This document shows positions 33,877 through 44,022 of a DNA stretch of 64,000 bases, piece after piece. The notes below the pieces were generated by a model that saw only the letters and a list, made by a program, of their open reading frames with translations, was not told the DNA's origin and did not search any database. Source of the DNA: an uncultured Lachnospiraceae bacterium. GTDB taxonomy: Bacteria > Bacillota > Clostridia > Lachnospirales > Lachnospiraceae. Position 1 is the first letter of the stretch; each line of letters begins with the position of its first letter. The translations under genes were made by a program, and so were the position numbers. Location: assembly GCA_946407725.1 (NCBI GenBank), contig CAMJPM010000006.1:1-64000 (forward strand), given 5' to 3'.

Positions 33877-36303
33877 ATGAATACATCATTAAACTGGATA
33901 AAAGCATATGTTCCGGATCTTGACTGCAGCGATCAGGAGTTTATGGACCGCATGACAATGACGGGAACAAAGACCGAGAGCTACAGAAGGCTGGATAAGA
34001 ACCTTGAAAAAATAGTTATCGGAGAAGTGAAAAAGATTGAAAGGCATCCCGATGCCGATAAGCTCATAGTCTGCCAGGTAAATATCGGGAATGAGGAGAT
34101 ACAGATAGTGACCGGAGCTCCCAACGTGAATGAGGGCGACCATGTGGTGGTTGTGCTTGACGGGGGAAAGGTGGCCGGAGGTCATGACGGCGGACCCCTT
34201 CCGGAAGAGGGCATTGAGATAAAGGCAGGAAAGCTTCGGGGCGTGGAGAGCTACGGAATGATGTGCTCCATTGAGGAGCTGGGATCCACCAGGGATGTGT
34301 TTCCCGATGCCCCCGAGGACGGGCTCTATATTCTTCCGAAGGATACAGTGCCGGGAACCGATGCCATAGAGTATCTGGGACTTCACGACACTGTTTTTGA
34401 GTATGAGATCACCTCAAACAGAGTTGACTGCTACAGCGTACTTGGTATAGCAAGGGAAGCAGCGGCCAGCTTTGATAAGGACTTCCATATGCCCGAGGTA
34501 CCGGTCACGGGTGAGGACGCCGCAGAATCCGCCTCTGACCGCATAAGCGTGGAGATACTGGACAGGGATCTCTGCACCAGATATATAGCAAGGGTAGTTA
34601 CAGACGTACATATCGGGGAATCCCCGGACTGGATGAAAAAGAGACTCCGTTCCGCAGGAATAAGGCCCATAAACAATCTGGTTGACATAACTAATTACGT
34701 GATGATGGAATACGGCCAGCCCATGCATGCCTTTGATCTTTCCACCATTGCCGGAAATAAGATAATCGTCCGCAGGGCCCATGACGGGGATACCTTTGTT
34801 ACCCTTGACGGTAACGAGAGAAAGCTGGACAGCGAAGTCCTGATGATCTGTGACGGTGAAAAAGAGGTGGGTATCGGAGGTATCATGGGAGGAGAGAATT
34901 CCATGATCACCGAAGATGTTCATGAGGTGCTGTTTGAAGCTGCCACCTTTAACGGACCGAATATCAGGAAGTCCGCAAAGAGGATAGGCTTAAGGACTGA
35001 TGCTTCCGGTATCTTTGAAAAGGGACTGGATGCCAACAATGCCATGGAGGCCATTAACCGGGCCTGCGCCCTGGTAGAAGAGCTTAAGTGCGGCAAAGTC
35101 CTTAAGGGGGCGGTTGACGTACATGAGCCGCTGCCCGAAAGAAAACGTATTCCATTTGAATTTGAGCGGATCAATGAGTTCCTCGGAACTGACATTAAAC
35201 GGGAAGATATGTTCTCCTATTTCAAGAGACTGGAGATCGAATATGATGAGAGCACAAACGAGCTTATCTGTCCCACCTTCAGACAGGACCTTCTGGGCTT
35301 TGCGGATATAGCGGAGGAGGCAGCCAGGTTCTACGGCTATGATAAGATCCCAGTGACCCTGCCCCAGTCAGGCGCTGAGGGGGGCGGCCTTCCCTTTAAG
35401 ATGCTTATCGAAAACGTGGCAAGGGATGTGGCTGAGTATACCGGTTTTTCACAGTGCATGAGCTACTCAATGGAGAGCCCGAAGGTATTTGACAGGCTTT
35501 TGCTTCCGGAGGACGCTCCCGAACGGAAGGCCATTAAGATATCAAATCCTCTGGGAGAGGATTTCTCCGTTATGAGGACCATCATATTAAACGGACTGCT
35601 TACCAGCCTTTCCGTGAATTACAACAGAAGGAATACTGCCGTAAGGCTTTACGAGCTTGGAAATATCTATATTCCCGCCGAACTTCCCCTTAAGGACTAT
35701 CCCGATGAGAGGATGCAGTTTGCGCTGGCTTTTTACGGAGGCGGGAACTTTTTCACAATGAAGGGAGTGGTTGAGGCATTCCTTGTGAAGGCAGGGCTGA
35801 AAGAGGGTTTAAGCTATAACCCGGATAACAAAAAATCCTTCCTTCACCCGGGACGTCAGGCAGAGATAGTTTATGACGGAGCGGTTTTAGGATACCTGGG
35901 AGAACTGCATCCTTTGGTTAGAAAGAATTATGAACTGGGTGAGCGGGTATTTGTGGCTGTTATAGATATGCCTGAGGTTGTTTCAAGGGCGACCTTTGAC
36001 AGGAAGTTCAAGGGCATTGCGAAATTCCCGGCTGTGACCCGTGATCTTTCCATGGTAGTAAACAAGGATATAAGTGCCGGTGATATTGAAGAAATGATAA
36101 AGCAGAGAGGCGGAAAGCTTCTTGAAAAGACAGCTCTCTTTGATATTTACGAGGGCTCCCAGATAAAGGAGGGCCATAAGTCCATGGCTTATACCCTAAC
36201 CTTCAGAAACCCCGAAAAGACACTGTCAGATGATGAGATAAACGGTGTGATGAAGAAGATACTTAACGGTCTTAACAGTATGGGGATAGAACTCAGATCA
36301 TGA
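33877..36303 (+). CDS. pheT: Phenylalanyl-tRNA synthetase beta subunit
   Basis: The 808-residue partner of PheS. From the N-terminus it shows the tRNA-binding OB domain ([16 protein letters not shown]), the B3/B4 editing region, B5 domains, the catalytic-like core and a C-terminal ferredoxin-fold anticodon-binding domain ([12 protein letters not shown] to the end). The gap to pheS is 98 bases with no terminator. Its last codon overlaps the start of queA by 4 bases. Confidence 0.97.
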   Translation: MNTSLNWIKAYVPDLDCSDQEFMDRMTMTGTKTESYRRLDKNLEKIVIGEVKKIERHPDADKLIVCQVNIGNEEIQIVTGAPNVNEGDHVVVVLDGGKVAGGHDGGPLPEEGIEIKAGKLRGVESYGMMCSIEELGSTRDVFPDAPEDGLYILPKDTVPGTDAIEYLGLHDTVFEYEITSNRVDCYSVLGIAREAAASFDKDFHMPEVPVTGEDAAESASDRISVEILDRDLCTRYIARVVTDVHIGESPDWMKKRLRSAGIRPINNLVDITNYVMMEYGQPMHAFDLSTIAGNKIIVRRAHDGDTFVTLDGNERKLDSEVLMICDGEKEVGIGGIMGGENSMITEDVHEVLFEAATFNGPNIRKSAKRIGLRTDASGIFEKGLDANNAMEAINRACALVEELKCGKVLKGAVDVHEPLPERKRIPFEFERINEFLGTDIKREDMFSYFKRLEIEYDESTNELICPTFRQDLLGFADIAEEAARFYGYDKIPVTLPQSGAEGGGLPFKMLIENVARDVAEYTGFSQCMSYSMESPKVFDRLLLPEDAPERKAIKISNPLGEDFSVMRTIILNGLLTSLSVNYNRRNTAVRLYELGNIYIPAELPLKDYPDERMQFALAFYGGGNFFTMKGVVEAFLVKAGLKEGLSYNPDNKKSFLHPGRQAEIVYDGAVLGYLGELHPLVRKNYELGERVFVAVIDMPEVVSRATFDRKFKGIAKFPAVTRDLSMVVNKDISAGDIEEMIKQRGGKLLEKTALFDIYEGSQIKEGHKSMAYTLTFRNPEKTLSDDEINGVMKKILNGLNSMGIELRS

Positions 36304-37343
36304 GTGAGCTTTTAAAGTCAGATTTTTATTACGAGCTGCCGGAGGAGCTTATCGCCCAGGATCCTATAGAAAGACGGGATGAGTCCAGGCTTATGGTCTT
36401 AAACCGGGAAAGCGGGGAGATATCCCACCGGATATTTAAGGACATAACAGGGTACTTAAAACCCGGGGATTGCCTTGTTTTAAATAATACCAGGGTTATC
36501 CCCGCAAGGCTCCTTGGTGTCCGGGAGGGCACCGGCGGCGCCGTGGAGATCCTTTTACTGAAGCGATTGTCCGATAATGAGTGGGAGACCATAGTACGTC
36601 CCGGAAAGAAACTAAGGACCGGTGCCAGGGTGGTTTTCGGGGAGGGTCTCCTGAAAGCGGAGATCACGGATATACTTGAAGAGGGAAACCGGCGGGTGCG
36701 TTTCGAGTATGAGGGTATCTTTGAAGAGATACTGGATTCGCTGGGAGAAATGCCCCTGCCCCCTTATATCAAACATAAGCTTAAGGTGCAGGGCAGATAT
36801 AATACTGTATATGCAAAGTATGACGGCTCTGCCGCGGCTCCTACGGCCGGACTCCATTTTACCCCGGAGCTGCTCCGTAGGATCAGTGACATGGGAGTAA
36901 AGACTGCATACGTAACCCTGCATGTGGGACTTGGCACCTTCAGACCCGTAAAGGAAGAGAAGATCACGGATCACCACATGCACAGCGAGACCTGCTTTAT
37001 CAGCCCGGAAACCGCCGACATGATAAACAGCACCAAGGCGGACGGAGGCAGGATAATCTGTGTGGGCACCACCAGCTGCCGCACGGTGGAATCCTTTTCT
37101 GACGCAAAGGGACATGTCCGCCCCGTTGATGGTGAAGAAACGGATATCTTTATCTATCCCGGCTACAGCTTTAAGGTGATGGACGGCCTCATAACCAATT
37201 TCCATCTGCCGGAAAGCACGCTGCTAATGCTGGTCTCTGCCTTTGCCGGCAGGGATAATGTCCTGAACGCCTATAAATGCGCAGTGTCGGAAAAATACAG
37301 ATTCTTCAGTTTTGGCGATGCCATGGCCATCCTGGGTGTCTGA
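36300..37343 (+). CDS. queA: S-adenosylmethionine:tRNA ribosyltransferase-isomerase
   Basis: The 347-residue QueA makes epoxyqueuosine in the anticodon of tRNAs by transferring the ribosyl part of SAM to preQ1. Visible family motifs: [47 protein letters not shown] and [23 protein letters not shown] overlap with pheT suggests translational coupling. Confidence 0.97.
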   Translation: MSELLKSDFYYELPEELIAQDPIERRDESRLMVLNRESGEISHRIFKDITGYLKPGDCLVLNNTRVIPARLLGVREGTGGAVEILLLKRLSDNEWETIVRPGKKLRTGARVVFGEGLLKAEITDILEEGNRRVRFEYEGIFEEILDSLGEMPLPPYIKHKLKVQGRYNTVYAKYDGSAAAPTAGLHFTPELLRRISDMGVKTAYVTLHVGLGTFRPVKEEKITDHHMHSETCFISPETADMINSTKADGGRIICVGTTSCRTVESFSDAKGHVRPVDGEETDIFIYPGYSFKVMDGLITNFHLPESTLLMLVSAFAGRDNVLNAYKCAVSEKYRFFSFGDAMAILGV

Positions 37344-37373
37344 GGTGTCTTTGGAGCCTCGGGTGGTCTCTGG

Positions 37374-37404
37374 GGACGGGGTTGGTGGTTCATTTTCACC
37401 GTCC
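37374..37404. repeat. REP-like repeat, copy 1
   Basis: A unit beginning GGGACGGGGTTGGTGGTTC. GGACGG (37374-37379) and CCGTCC (37399-37404) can pair. The same unit appears at 46107-46128 and 49597-49620, each time before the 79-residue gene, its broken copy or its remnant. It resembles the palindromic repeats associated with REP-type (Y1) transposases, but no transposase is present. Confidence 0.6.
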
Positions 37405-37458
37405 TTTGTAGTTGATGCTGCAAAGGAACTGACAGACTGAGTTAAGGATTTAGTAATT

Positions 37459-37698
37459 ATGGAAGAACCGGCTTTTATATTATTTCTGATTTTTGGAATA
37501 TGTCTGATACTCGCTGCGGGATGGATCAGTATTTTAAAGGATCCCCGGGATTCAATCTTCTTTGTCCGGGCTCATTCTTTACGAAAAAAACCGAAATCCG
37601 AAGCTGTTGAAGATGCAAAAAGAACCGCGAAATATGTTGCCGTCACAGGCGGTGTAATTATTATCTTAAGCATTCTCGGGATGCTGATATTCAGATAA
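37459..37698 (+). CDS. Small membrane protein with two hydrophobic segments
   Basis: The 79-residue protein has a hydrophobic segment at about 4-22, a short basic/polar stretch (RAHSLRKKPKSEAVEDAKRT) and a second segment at about 58-78, giving a hairpin in the membrane. I do not recognise a named function; the form recalls DUF3784-type proteins. A broken copy is at 46130-46344 and a 3' scrap at 49623-49650. The ribosome binding site is not strong (AAGGA about 15 bases upstream). It may be a component of the duplicated accessory module rather than housekeeping. Confidence 0.6.
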   Translation: MEEPAFILFLIFGICLILAAGWISILKDPRDSIFFVRAHSLRKKPKSEAVEDAKRTAKYVAVTGGVIIILSILGMLIFR

Positions 37699-37700
37699 AA

Positions 37701-37724
37701 GCCTGCTTAATATCTTCTTCTCCG
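37701..37724 (-). pseudogene. 24-base scrap of the DUF4143 gene
   Basis: This exactly matches 46520-46543, inside the DUF4143 fragment at 46372-46875. It lies just behind the intact 79-residue gene as the larger fragment lies behind its broken copy, so a deletion removed most of the gene here. Confidence 0.65.
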
Positions 37725-37861
37725 ACAACACCATTTAGGATCTGCGATAACCATGGCACTTTAACTTTTAAGTGTAAACTTCATGATTCCATCAAACTAT
37801 CTATGTATATAAGGTCTTTTCACTGCCGCCGTACGCCTGTTTTTTCATATATTTACTCCAA

Positions 37862-37922
37862 ATCGGAGAAATATCAGGTTTTCGATCGGAGAAATGTGAG
37901 CTTTTCGATCGGAAAAATATGA
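37862..37922. repeat. Three tandem 23-bp units
   Basis: Units begin at 37862, 37885 and 37908 with ATCGGAGAAAT, ATCGGAGAAAT and ATCGGAAAAAT; the third is partial. The ATCGGAGAAAT core also occurs, in the same orientation, in the sigma-28-like promoters of the flagellin genes at 38554 and 47451. Confidence 0.7.
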
Positions 37923-37927
37923 AATTA

Positions 37928-38254
37928 TTATAATATTTCCAATATCTTCAAAATCTTGTATTTTGTTTCATCATTTTTAATCTGTATCAGCCTCATGATC
38001 ATTTGATCCAGATTGTCGGAGGGTTCCGTCTCAAATGTATATTCCTCGTTCAGGAAATAATCTACGCTGCATCTATGGATATTTGCAATCTCCATCAATA
38101 TGGTGAGGGACGGATGTGCCCTTCCGCATTCTATGTTTGATATATGGCTGGGATTTACATTCAGTTTTTCAGCCATATATTCCTGCCTGAAACCGAGAGA
38201 AAGCCTTTTTTCTTTGATTTTCTTGCCTATTCGCTTAAAGTCTATATCAGACAT
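37928..38254 (-). CDS. XRE-family helix-turn-helix regulator
   Basis: The 108-residue protein has an N-terminal HTH_3 domain (about residues 8-62: IGKKIKEKRLSLGFRQEYMAEKLNVNPSHISNIECGRAHPS) and a short C-terminal helical part probably for dimerisation. It is a DNA-binding regulator of unknown target. GGAGGTAG lies 6-8 bases before the start. The palindrome AAAGTACTTT at 38309-38318 in its upstream region is a candidate autoregulatory site. It sits between the accessory repeats and the first flagellin gene and could control the island. Confidence 0.88.
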   Translation of the reverse strand: MSDIDFKRIGKKIKEKRLSLGFRQEYMAEKLNVNPSHISNIECGRAHPSLTILMEIANIHRCSVDYFLNEEYTFETEPSDNLDQMIMRLIQIKNDETKYKILKILEIL

Positions 38255-38553
38255 CCGGCTACCTCCTTCCCCAAATCTCTGACAGGGAGTTAATCAATGT
38301 ATATTACTAAAGTACTTTTAATAGAGAAAAAATATAATGATTTATAATAAATAATATTTAGCGATAACTAAGAATATGTTGTTTTTTGAGCTTTGTGTAT
38401 TGGATTATGGTGAAAGAGACGTCGGAAGGGGGTGTGCCGGAAGTGTGGAACAGCAAGAAAGCCAATGTCATTTACATGCATCGGCTTTCATTAATACTCG
38501 TTCCTGTGTTTTTATGAAATAAGACGGCTTATCTTACAATAATCTTCTACATT
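38255..38553. other. Intergenic region between XRE regulator and flagellin 1
   Basis: A very AT-rich stretch containing the AAAGTACTTT palindrome (38309-38318) and a hairpin GAAAGCC/GGCTTTC (38457-38489) that may end transcription of the minus-strand flagellin gene. No gene is seen. Confidence 0.45.
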
Positions 38554-41500
38554 TTACTGCAGCAGCTGTAATACAGACTGAGGCTGCTGATTCGCCTGTG
38601 CAAGCATTGATTGTCCTGCCTGCTGGAGTATGCTCTCTTTTGAGAACCTGACCATTTCATCTGCCATGTCAGTGTCACGGATAAGAGACTCGGCGGATGA
38701 TGTGTTTTCATGGGTGTTCAGATTGATCTTATGTGCGTGCTCAAGCCTGTTCTGCTCTGCTCCCAGTACGGATCTGTTATAGGAAACGATGCTCATGGCT
38801 TTTCCTACCTGATCTATTGCTTTTCTGGCTCCCTCGACTGTAGAAACATCGGTTCTGGAAATACCAATGGAGGTATTGTTCATACTGTCCCAATAGACTT
38901 TGATTCCATCCGGATTGTTATCACTGGCCTGTATCCAGAGGTATCTTTGGGGACCGTTTATTTCCACTTCCGAAAAATTGCCGGATTCATTAATATTTCC
39001 GGCAGTATTGGCAACAGCGTCAAATTTGCGTTTGGCATAATCAGAAGCCTTAAAAGTCAAATCTATGTTCGCTGAATCACCATTTTCCCATCCTGTCAGG
39101 TCAGTCGACAGCTTTAGATTTACAGGATTGCTGTTATCCGCAGTCTTTATATCCAGGTTATTTGACACTTTGGATTTCTTTACTGTTGTGGTCGTGGTTG
39201 GTGAGCCTTCGTTTCTTGGTGGTTGTTCGGTTTCGTCTTTTTGTACCATTGGAACGCCCGGATCAGCCGTAGTTCTGCTATTTGGCTTTTCCGTATATAC
39301 ATTTTTATATGTTACTACTTTCTGTACTGTTTTTTTCTCGGTAACTACTTCATATGAAAAAGGGCCGCTGTTAACAGATTGAATCGCCTGACTATGATTA
39401 CCACCATCCCATGTATTTGCAGTATTTCCAAACTGTCCGCTGTATGTAAAGGACGCGTCATTATAATGCTCAGTGGTCGTTTCAACGCTTTCAACGTACT
39501 CGACCTTTACGATTTCTTCTTTAACATCATATTGAACGTATTCATTGCCCTCCTTTACCCACACAGTACCGGATCCCGGAGTGACAGAACTTGGAGGATC
39601 CTGTCCCACAGTTTTTTCAGGTCCGTTAACTACAGTTGTTGCAGCCGGATCAAGCGTTCCAGCATCAAATGTCTGTGTTATTTCGCCCTTGATCTCACCG
39701 TTAGGGTCATCAAAATCCCGTCCGAACAGTCTCTGCATCTTAAAATCCATATTATTGGACGATACGGATACAGTGGGAGAGGTGGGGAGCTCCGCATTAT
39801 GTACAGACACCGTACTGGATACACTGGCAGTCATATTGCCGGGTGCGTCAACCGGCAATGTGAATTCCACATTGTTGAGTGCAGAAATAACAGCCTCCAG
39901 GCTGGCTTCGTCCGCAAGAGTAAAGTCGAAGCTGATGGGAAGATCGGGATTATCAATATCCTCATAGTGATAGATCGCCTGGTCATCTAAAGTGATGCGG
40001 TTAGAAGCAGTTCCCATTCCGTCTATATCATTTAGTCCCCAATCTGCTATGGGATTGGAGCCCGCAGGAAGGGTAGGGGTTCCTTTATTTGCAAAATCCT
40101 CCCATGATACTTTGGTATGGGTTATACCTGTGCCGGAATCATCTGCCAGAGTTATTCCAGTGCTGTCTGCAACGATGGTATACTTGTAGTCTGAGGCAGA
40201 GGTATTATTATTGGTTACGATCTGTGTACTTGTATTGCAGATCTGGGCTGCAGTCCTGGTCTCGTAACTTCCGATCGACAGATCCCAGCTGTATCTGTCA
40301 TTCAATGCCTTTGCGTTTATTCCCGATATGACATCATTAAGATCATCGCCGTCATTAACGGTAAATGAAATCTCCATATTCCGGAATTGGAATGAATATT
40401 CTCCGAAATTACCCTTGTCCTTAATGCCTATATCTTCCCAGGATGCGGCAAAAACATTATTTACATATATTCCATCCGGATCAGCGTCCCATACGTAATT
40501 CCTTGTTACCTCGGGAACCCGGGTTCCTGCTTTTGCCCAAAGTGATACCCGTTCACCGGTATAATCATAAAATTCTATGGAGTGGTCGCTTGCGAAGGTT
40601 TTTCCATCCCCTGACAGCTCAAACCCAAGCTCGTCCCATGTATGTCTTACATTATTGATCTCAACTCCGCCAAATTGCATTTTTCCGGAAGAATCCGGAC
40701 CTATGTTAAATACCTGAATATCAGCGCCGTTTGGTCCCAGAGTGTCAGTTATTATCCTTTCCTCTTTTACACCGGCTCCAAATAACCCAAATCCCGGAGA
40801 AGCGGTCTGGCTTGGCCTGTTATCATATACTACAAGTTTTTTCGGATCCGATACATCGACCTCATAATTCGTAAAATGATCATTGGGCCTTCCACCGGTG
40901 GCGTCAATGATCCTTTGGACAATATCCTCCGGAGTAGTACAACCCTGTATGCCTACAGAATAGGTATGGTGTGTTGAACCGCTTTCTGAATGGGAAGATG
41001 TAGTTGAGTCAAAGGTGATGCTGTAATAATCATGGCAGGTACAGCAGGTGGAAAAGAATCCCGTTCCATCAAGCGCACTTAAGTCACTAAGATTTATGTT
41101 TGTGAAATCCAATACAGCAGATGCCTGATAAGTAACTCCATCGGCAGCAGTATAAGGACCAGCGCTCATATAGCCATTTGCTGCGGTGTCATCATCTATA
41201 ACAACCCCGGGAGGAAGTACTGTGCTGATCTGATATGCTACTGTACGTTTAGAAGGCGGATTCGTATTGGGTATGATCTCAACATTTGGTTTATACGGTC
41301 CTTCAAAAAGCTTTATTTCATTATATTTAGCTGTTTTGAATATACGATTTGTCTCTTCCTTCAGCTTCTGGACTTCATCATTGATAGCGTTCCTGTCGCT
41401 TTCCGAATTTGTACCGTTTGCGCTTTTTATTGCCAGCTCGTTAATTCTGTGAAGTATATCGTGTACTTCATTTAAATATCCGTCTGCTACCTGAATAAGG

Positions 41501-41715
41501 GATATGCCGTCCTGGATGTTTGATGCTCCCTGGGAAAGACCCCTTATCTGCTTCCTCATTTTCTCTGAAATAGAAAGACCTGCGGCATCATCAGCCGCCC
41601 TGTTTATCCTGTATCCTGAAGATAGTTTCTCCGATGATTTAGCTTTATTATTTGTGGTTATCCCGAGCTGTCTGTTCGTAAACATTGAGGCCAGGTTATG
41701 TGAAATAACGTTCAT
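38554..41715 (-). CDS. Giant flagellin with a cysteine-containing hypervariable domain
   Basis: The 1053-residue protein has canonical flagellin D0/D1 ends (MNVISHNLASMFTNRQLG... with LSSGYRINRAADDAAGLSISEKM at about 31-53; C-terminal QQAGQSMLAQANQQPQSVLQLLQ). About 750 residues between them form the variable domain exposed on the filament surface. Residues about 185-300 carry a Cys-bearing insert (C224, C225, C227, C259) shared with the flagellin at 42002-43810. The rest is Asp/Thr/Ser/Asn-rich and likely beta-rich. Ordinary flagellins are near 280-500 residues and usually lack cysteine. AAGGAGGG precedes the start. It is transcribed divergently from flagellin 2. Confidence 0.93.
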   Translation of the reverse strand: MNVISHNLASMFTNRQLGITTNNKAKSSEKLSSGYRINRAADDAAGLSISEKMRKQIRGLSQGASNIQDGISLIQVADGYLNEVHDILHRINELAIKSANGTNSESDRNAINDEVQKLKEETNRIFKTAKYNEIKLFEGPYKPNVEIIPNTNPPSKRTVAYQISTVLPPGVVIDDDTAANGYMSAGPYTAADGVTYQASAVLDFTNINLSDLSALDGTGFFSTCCTCHDYYSITFDSTTSSHSESGSTHHTYSVGIQGCTTPEDIVQRIIDATGGRPNDHFTNYEVDVSDPKKLVVYDNRPSQTASPGFGLFGAGVKEERIITDTLGPNGADIQVFNIGPDSSGKMQFGGVEINNVRHTWDELGFELSGDGKTFASDHSIEFYDYTGERVSLWAKAGTRVPEVTRNYVWDADPDGIYVNNVFAASWEDIGIKDKGNFGEYSFQFRNMEISFTVNDGDDLNDVISGINAKALNDRYSWDLSIGSYETRTAAQICNTSTQIVTNNNTSASDYKYTIVADSTGITLADDSGTGITHTKVSWEDFANKGTPTLPAGSNPIADWGLNDIDGMGTASNRITLDDQAIYHYEDIDNPDLPISFDFTLADEASLEAVISALNNVEFTLPVDAPGNMTASVSSTVSVHNAELPTSPTVSVSSNNMDFKMQRLFGRDFDDPNGEIKGEITQTFDAGTLDPAATTVVNGPEKTVGQDPPSSVTPGSGTVWVKEGNEYVQYDVKEEIVKVEYVESVETTTEHYNDASFTYSGQFGNTANTWDGGNHSQAIQSVNSGPFSYEVVTEKKTVQKVVTYKNVYTEKPNSRTTADPGVPMVQKDETEQPPRNEGSPTTTTTVKKSKVSNNLDIKTADNSNPVNLKLSTDLTGWENGDSANIDLTFKASDYAKRKFDAVANTAGNINESGNFSEVEINGPQRYLWIQASDNNPDGIKVYWDSMNNTSIGISRTDVSTVEGARKAIDQVGKAMSIVSYNRSVLGAEQNRLEHAHKINLNTHENTSSAESLIRDTDMADEMVRFSKESILQQAGQSMLAQANQQPQSVLQLLQ

Positions 41716-41730
41716 CTGCGACCCTCCTTG

Positions 41731-41774
41731 TCAAGTACTATCTTTTATTTATATCGGAGAAAATCACAAAAACA
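41731..41774 (-). promoter_or_regulatory. Sigma-28-like promoter of flagellin 1
   Basis: On the minus strand CTAAT, a 16-base spacer and CCGATATAAA. The layout matches the promoters of the other two flagellin genes here and the flagellar sigma factor pattern (TAAA, then CCGATA). Confidence 0.65.
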
Positions 41775-41886
41775 TTAGTCATAACTAATAATAATTTGCA
41801 TATCAAATGAAATTGATCAGGACATGCTGAAATGCTTATGAAAGAGGATATCCATATAATCTGATCCAAATTAAAATTAGTAATAG

Positions 41887-41918
41887 CTAAAGTATTGGTG
41901 CTTTTGAACCGATATAAA
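41887..41918 (+). promoter_or_regulatory. Sigma-28-like promoter of flagellin 2
   Basis: CTAAA (41887-41891), a 17-base spacer and CCGATATAAA (41909-41918). Confidence 0.65.
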
Positions 41919-42001
41919 TGCAAACAGATTATTTCCGGCAGATTTTCTCAGGAATGAGAAGACTGAAATAGTATAGGATACATGAAAACGGAGGATAGAT
42001 A

Positions 42002-43810
42002 ATGTCAGGAATGGTTGTAGCGCACAATGTATTGTCAATGTTTTCGAACAGATCATTAGGAATAGTGGACGATAGAAAAACAAAATCATCTGAAAAGCTG
42101 GGGTCTGGTTATAAAATAAACCGGGCGGCTGATGATGCGGCGGGGCTTTCTATTTCGGAAAAAATGAGAAGGCAAATCAGAGGATTATCACAAGCCTCCG
42201 ACAACTGTCAGGATGGAGTCTCTTTTAATCAAATAGGAGATGGTGCAATGGAAGAAATCCATGCTATGTTACATAGGATGGAAGAATTGTCAGTTAAAGC
42301 CTCCAATGGAACAATGTCTGAAAGTGATCGTAATGATATACAAAATGAAATTGATGAGATTCGAACAGAAATTGATAGAGTAACTACGACAACTGTATTT
42401 AATGAAATGCCGGTTTTTGGCCTGGAAAGAACAAAGTTAGTATATGATACAAGTGATCCCGGTACTCAAAGAATAATATCATCGGAGAGTTATTGGGTAG
42501 AAGGAAACAAATATGGTATTACGGAAGTGTTAGGAAATAATCACATATTTGATGGAGATAAACTTACCAGCCCCTTAAAATTTAGCGGTTCTGATTGGAG
42601 AAGTACTGGACAAGTAAAATATAGCCCTGGATATAAAAATTATTCGAATGTACTGGCAGCAATAAATTCTATTACAGGAAAGGATTTTTCAGCCGTTAGC
42701 AGCGATTTCTCAAACGGAATTAATGAAAGAAAACACATATGGGATGTAGATTCGGATGGTAATGGTTATTATTATTGTTTGACCTTAACACCTGGAGATA
42801 TGAAAGATGCTTCCGGGAACACCGTATATACAGATATTAAAATACAAAAGTCAATTGCGACTAATCATACGGCATCACTTGAAGAAAGTGATACACTTAA
42901 ATCATGGTCATTAATAACAAATTCTGTTGGGACGATGGGCATGTCTGGAAATACATATGCATCGGCCTGGTTAGATTTTTCTGGTTTGGGAACGGATTAT
43001 ACAGTTGATAGTTTGTATGGACAAGGCTTTAACAGTACGTGTGCAAGTTGTTCCGGACATTATAGCTTTCTCTTTACAGATGATAGTTTAGGTTCGGATT
43101 ATGAAGTGAGTGGAAACAGTGGCACGGATGGAAATGTTGTATTGAAGGTTAATATATCAGGATGTTCATCTGGTGAAGATGTTGTAAAAAAACTAATGGA
43201 AGCAGCAAATTCTAAACTGTTTTCCGACCATTACCAACAATATGCTTATAATACAACAGAGCCTTCAAAATTATATATATATGATGATAGAACATATAAA
43301 TATCCCGACGGTGGAAAATCAACATTTGAGCCTATAGCAAGAAACGAGGAAGGAAAATGGATTAAAACAGAAACAGTAGTCAATAAACCCAGTGGAGAGC
43401 AAATAAAATATATAGATAAGAATATATGGATTCAAGCGGGAAATGAAAATACGGAAGGGTTTTATATTATCCGTCCACAGGCAAATTGCCGTTTTCTTGG
43501 AATTGATGGTATTGATATGACAAATGTTGAGGGTGCTAGAGATAGCTTATCAAGTATATCTAACGCAATAGCAATACTAAATGAACAAAGAACAATGGTT
43601 GGTGCCCAGCAAAACAGATGTGAATATTCAATAAAAGTCGATGATAATAGTGTTGAGAATACAACAGCGTCTGAATCAAGAATACGCGACACAGATATGG
43701 CAACTGAAATGGTGAAATATTCTAAAGAAAGTATTTTACAACAGGCAGGTCAGGCTATGCTTGCTCAGGCAAATCAGCAGCCCCAGTCCATATTGCAGCT
43801 GCTCCAGTAA
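42002..43810 (+). CDS. Large flagellin with the shared cysteine-containing insert
   Basis: The 602-residue flagellin has canonical ends (KLGSGYKINRAADDAAGLSISEKM at about 32-55; QQAGQAMLAQANQQPQSILQLLQ at the end) and a central domain of about 350 residues. At about 315-430 it shares an insert with flagellin 1: a hydrophobic LDF, then GF-STC-x2-C (C347, C350), YS, IxGC (C388), ED-V, DH and Y, then KLYIYDDR. Further cysteines are at C69 and C259. It is clearly more AT-rich than flagellin 1 and neighbours, suggesting separate ancestry or transfer. GGAGG precedes the ATG; a hairpin follows the stop. Confidence 0.93.
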   Translation: MSGMVVAHNVLSMFSNRSLGIVDDRKTKSSEKLGSGYKINRAADDAAGLSISEKMRRQIRGLSQASDNCQDGVSFNQIGDGAMEEIHAMLHRMEELSVKASNGTMSESDRNDIQNEIDEIRTEIDRVTTTTVFNEMPVFGLERTKLVYDTSDPGTQRIISSESYWVEGNKYGITEVLGNNHIFDGDKLTSPLKFSGSDWRSTGQVKYSPGYKNYSNVLAAINSITGKDFSAVSSDFSNGINERKHIWDVDSDGNGYYYCLTLTPGDMKDASGNTVYTDIKIQKSIATNHTASLEESDTLKSWSLITNSVGTMGMSGNTYASAWLDFSGLGTDYTVDSLYGQGFNSTCASCSGHYSFLFTDDSLGSDYEVSGNSGTDGNVVLKVNISGCSSGEDVVKKLMEAANSKLFSDHYQQYAYNTTEPSKLYIYDDRTYKYPDGGKSTFEPIARNEEGKWIKTETVVNKPSGEQIKYIDKNIWIQAGNENTEGFYIIRPQANCRFLGIDGIDMTNVEGARDSLSSISNAIAILNEQRTMVGAQQNRCEYSIKVDDNSVENTTASESRIRDTDMATEMVKYSKESILQQAGQAMLAQANQQPQSILQLLQ

Positions 43811-43813
43811 TAT

Positions 43814-43850
43814 AGTAAACGACAAAACCCATTTCGTTTTGTCGTTTACT
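43814..43850 (+). terminator. Hairpin after flagellin 2, probable terminator
   Basis: AGTAAACGACAAAAC (43814-43828) and GTTTTGTCGTTTACT (43836-43850) form a perfect 15-bp stem 4 bases after the stop codon. The T-run is inside the stem rather than behind it, so its terminator role is inferred. Its right arm is repeated at 46911-46922. Confidence 0.6.
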
Positions 43851-43868
43851 GCGTTGAATTCAAATAGA

Positions 43869-43940
43869 TCAAAAATATACCTGTTTTGATCGAGAACCGC
43901 TGAAAGCGGCACCGGACCTAAAACAGGTGTATTTTTTGTC
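43869..43940. repeat. Nested hairpin with the AAAACAGGTATATTTTT core
   Basis: CAAAAATATACCTGTTTT (43870-43887) pairs with AAAACAGGTGTATTTTTTG (43920-43938), enclosing CCGCT-GAA-AGCGG (43897-43909). The same core forms a hairpin at 55527-55556. Confidence 0.65.
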
Positions 43941-43953
43941 TGAATATATTTCC

Positions 43954-44016
43954 TTACAGAATATTTCGCATGTGGATGTCAGTTCTCTCAAAGGAGCCAG
44001 GGAGGCGATAGAAATG
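43954..44016 (+). pseudogene. Fragment of a fourth flagellin gene
   Basis: This reads NISHVDVSSLKGAREAIEM on the plus strand, the D1 C-terminal pattern found in the three intact flagellins here (DVSTVEGARKAID, DMTNVEGARDSL, DVSTIEGARKGID) but identical to none. It lies at the edge of a duplicated block, so it marks an old recombination or deletion. Confidence 0.6.
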
Positions 44017-44022
44017 CAAATA

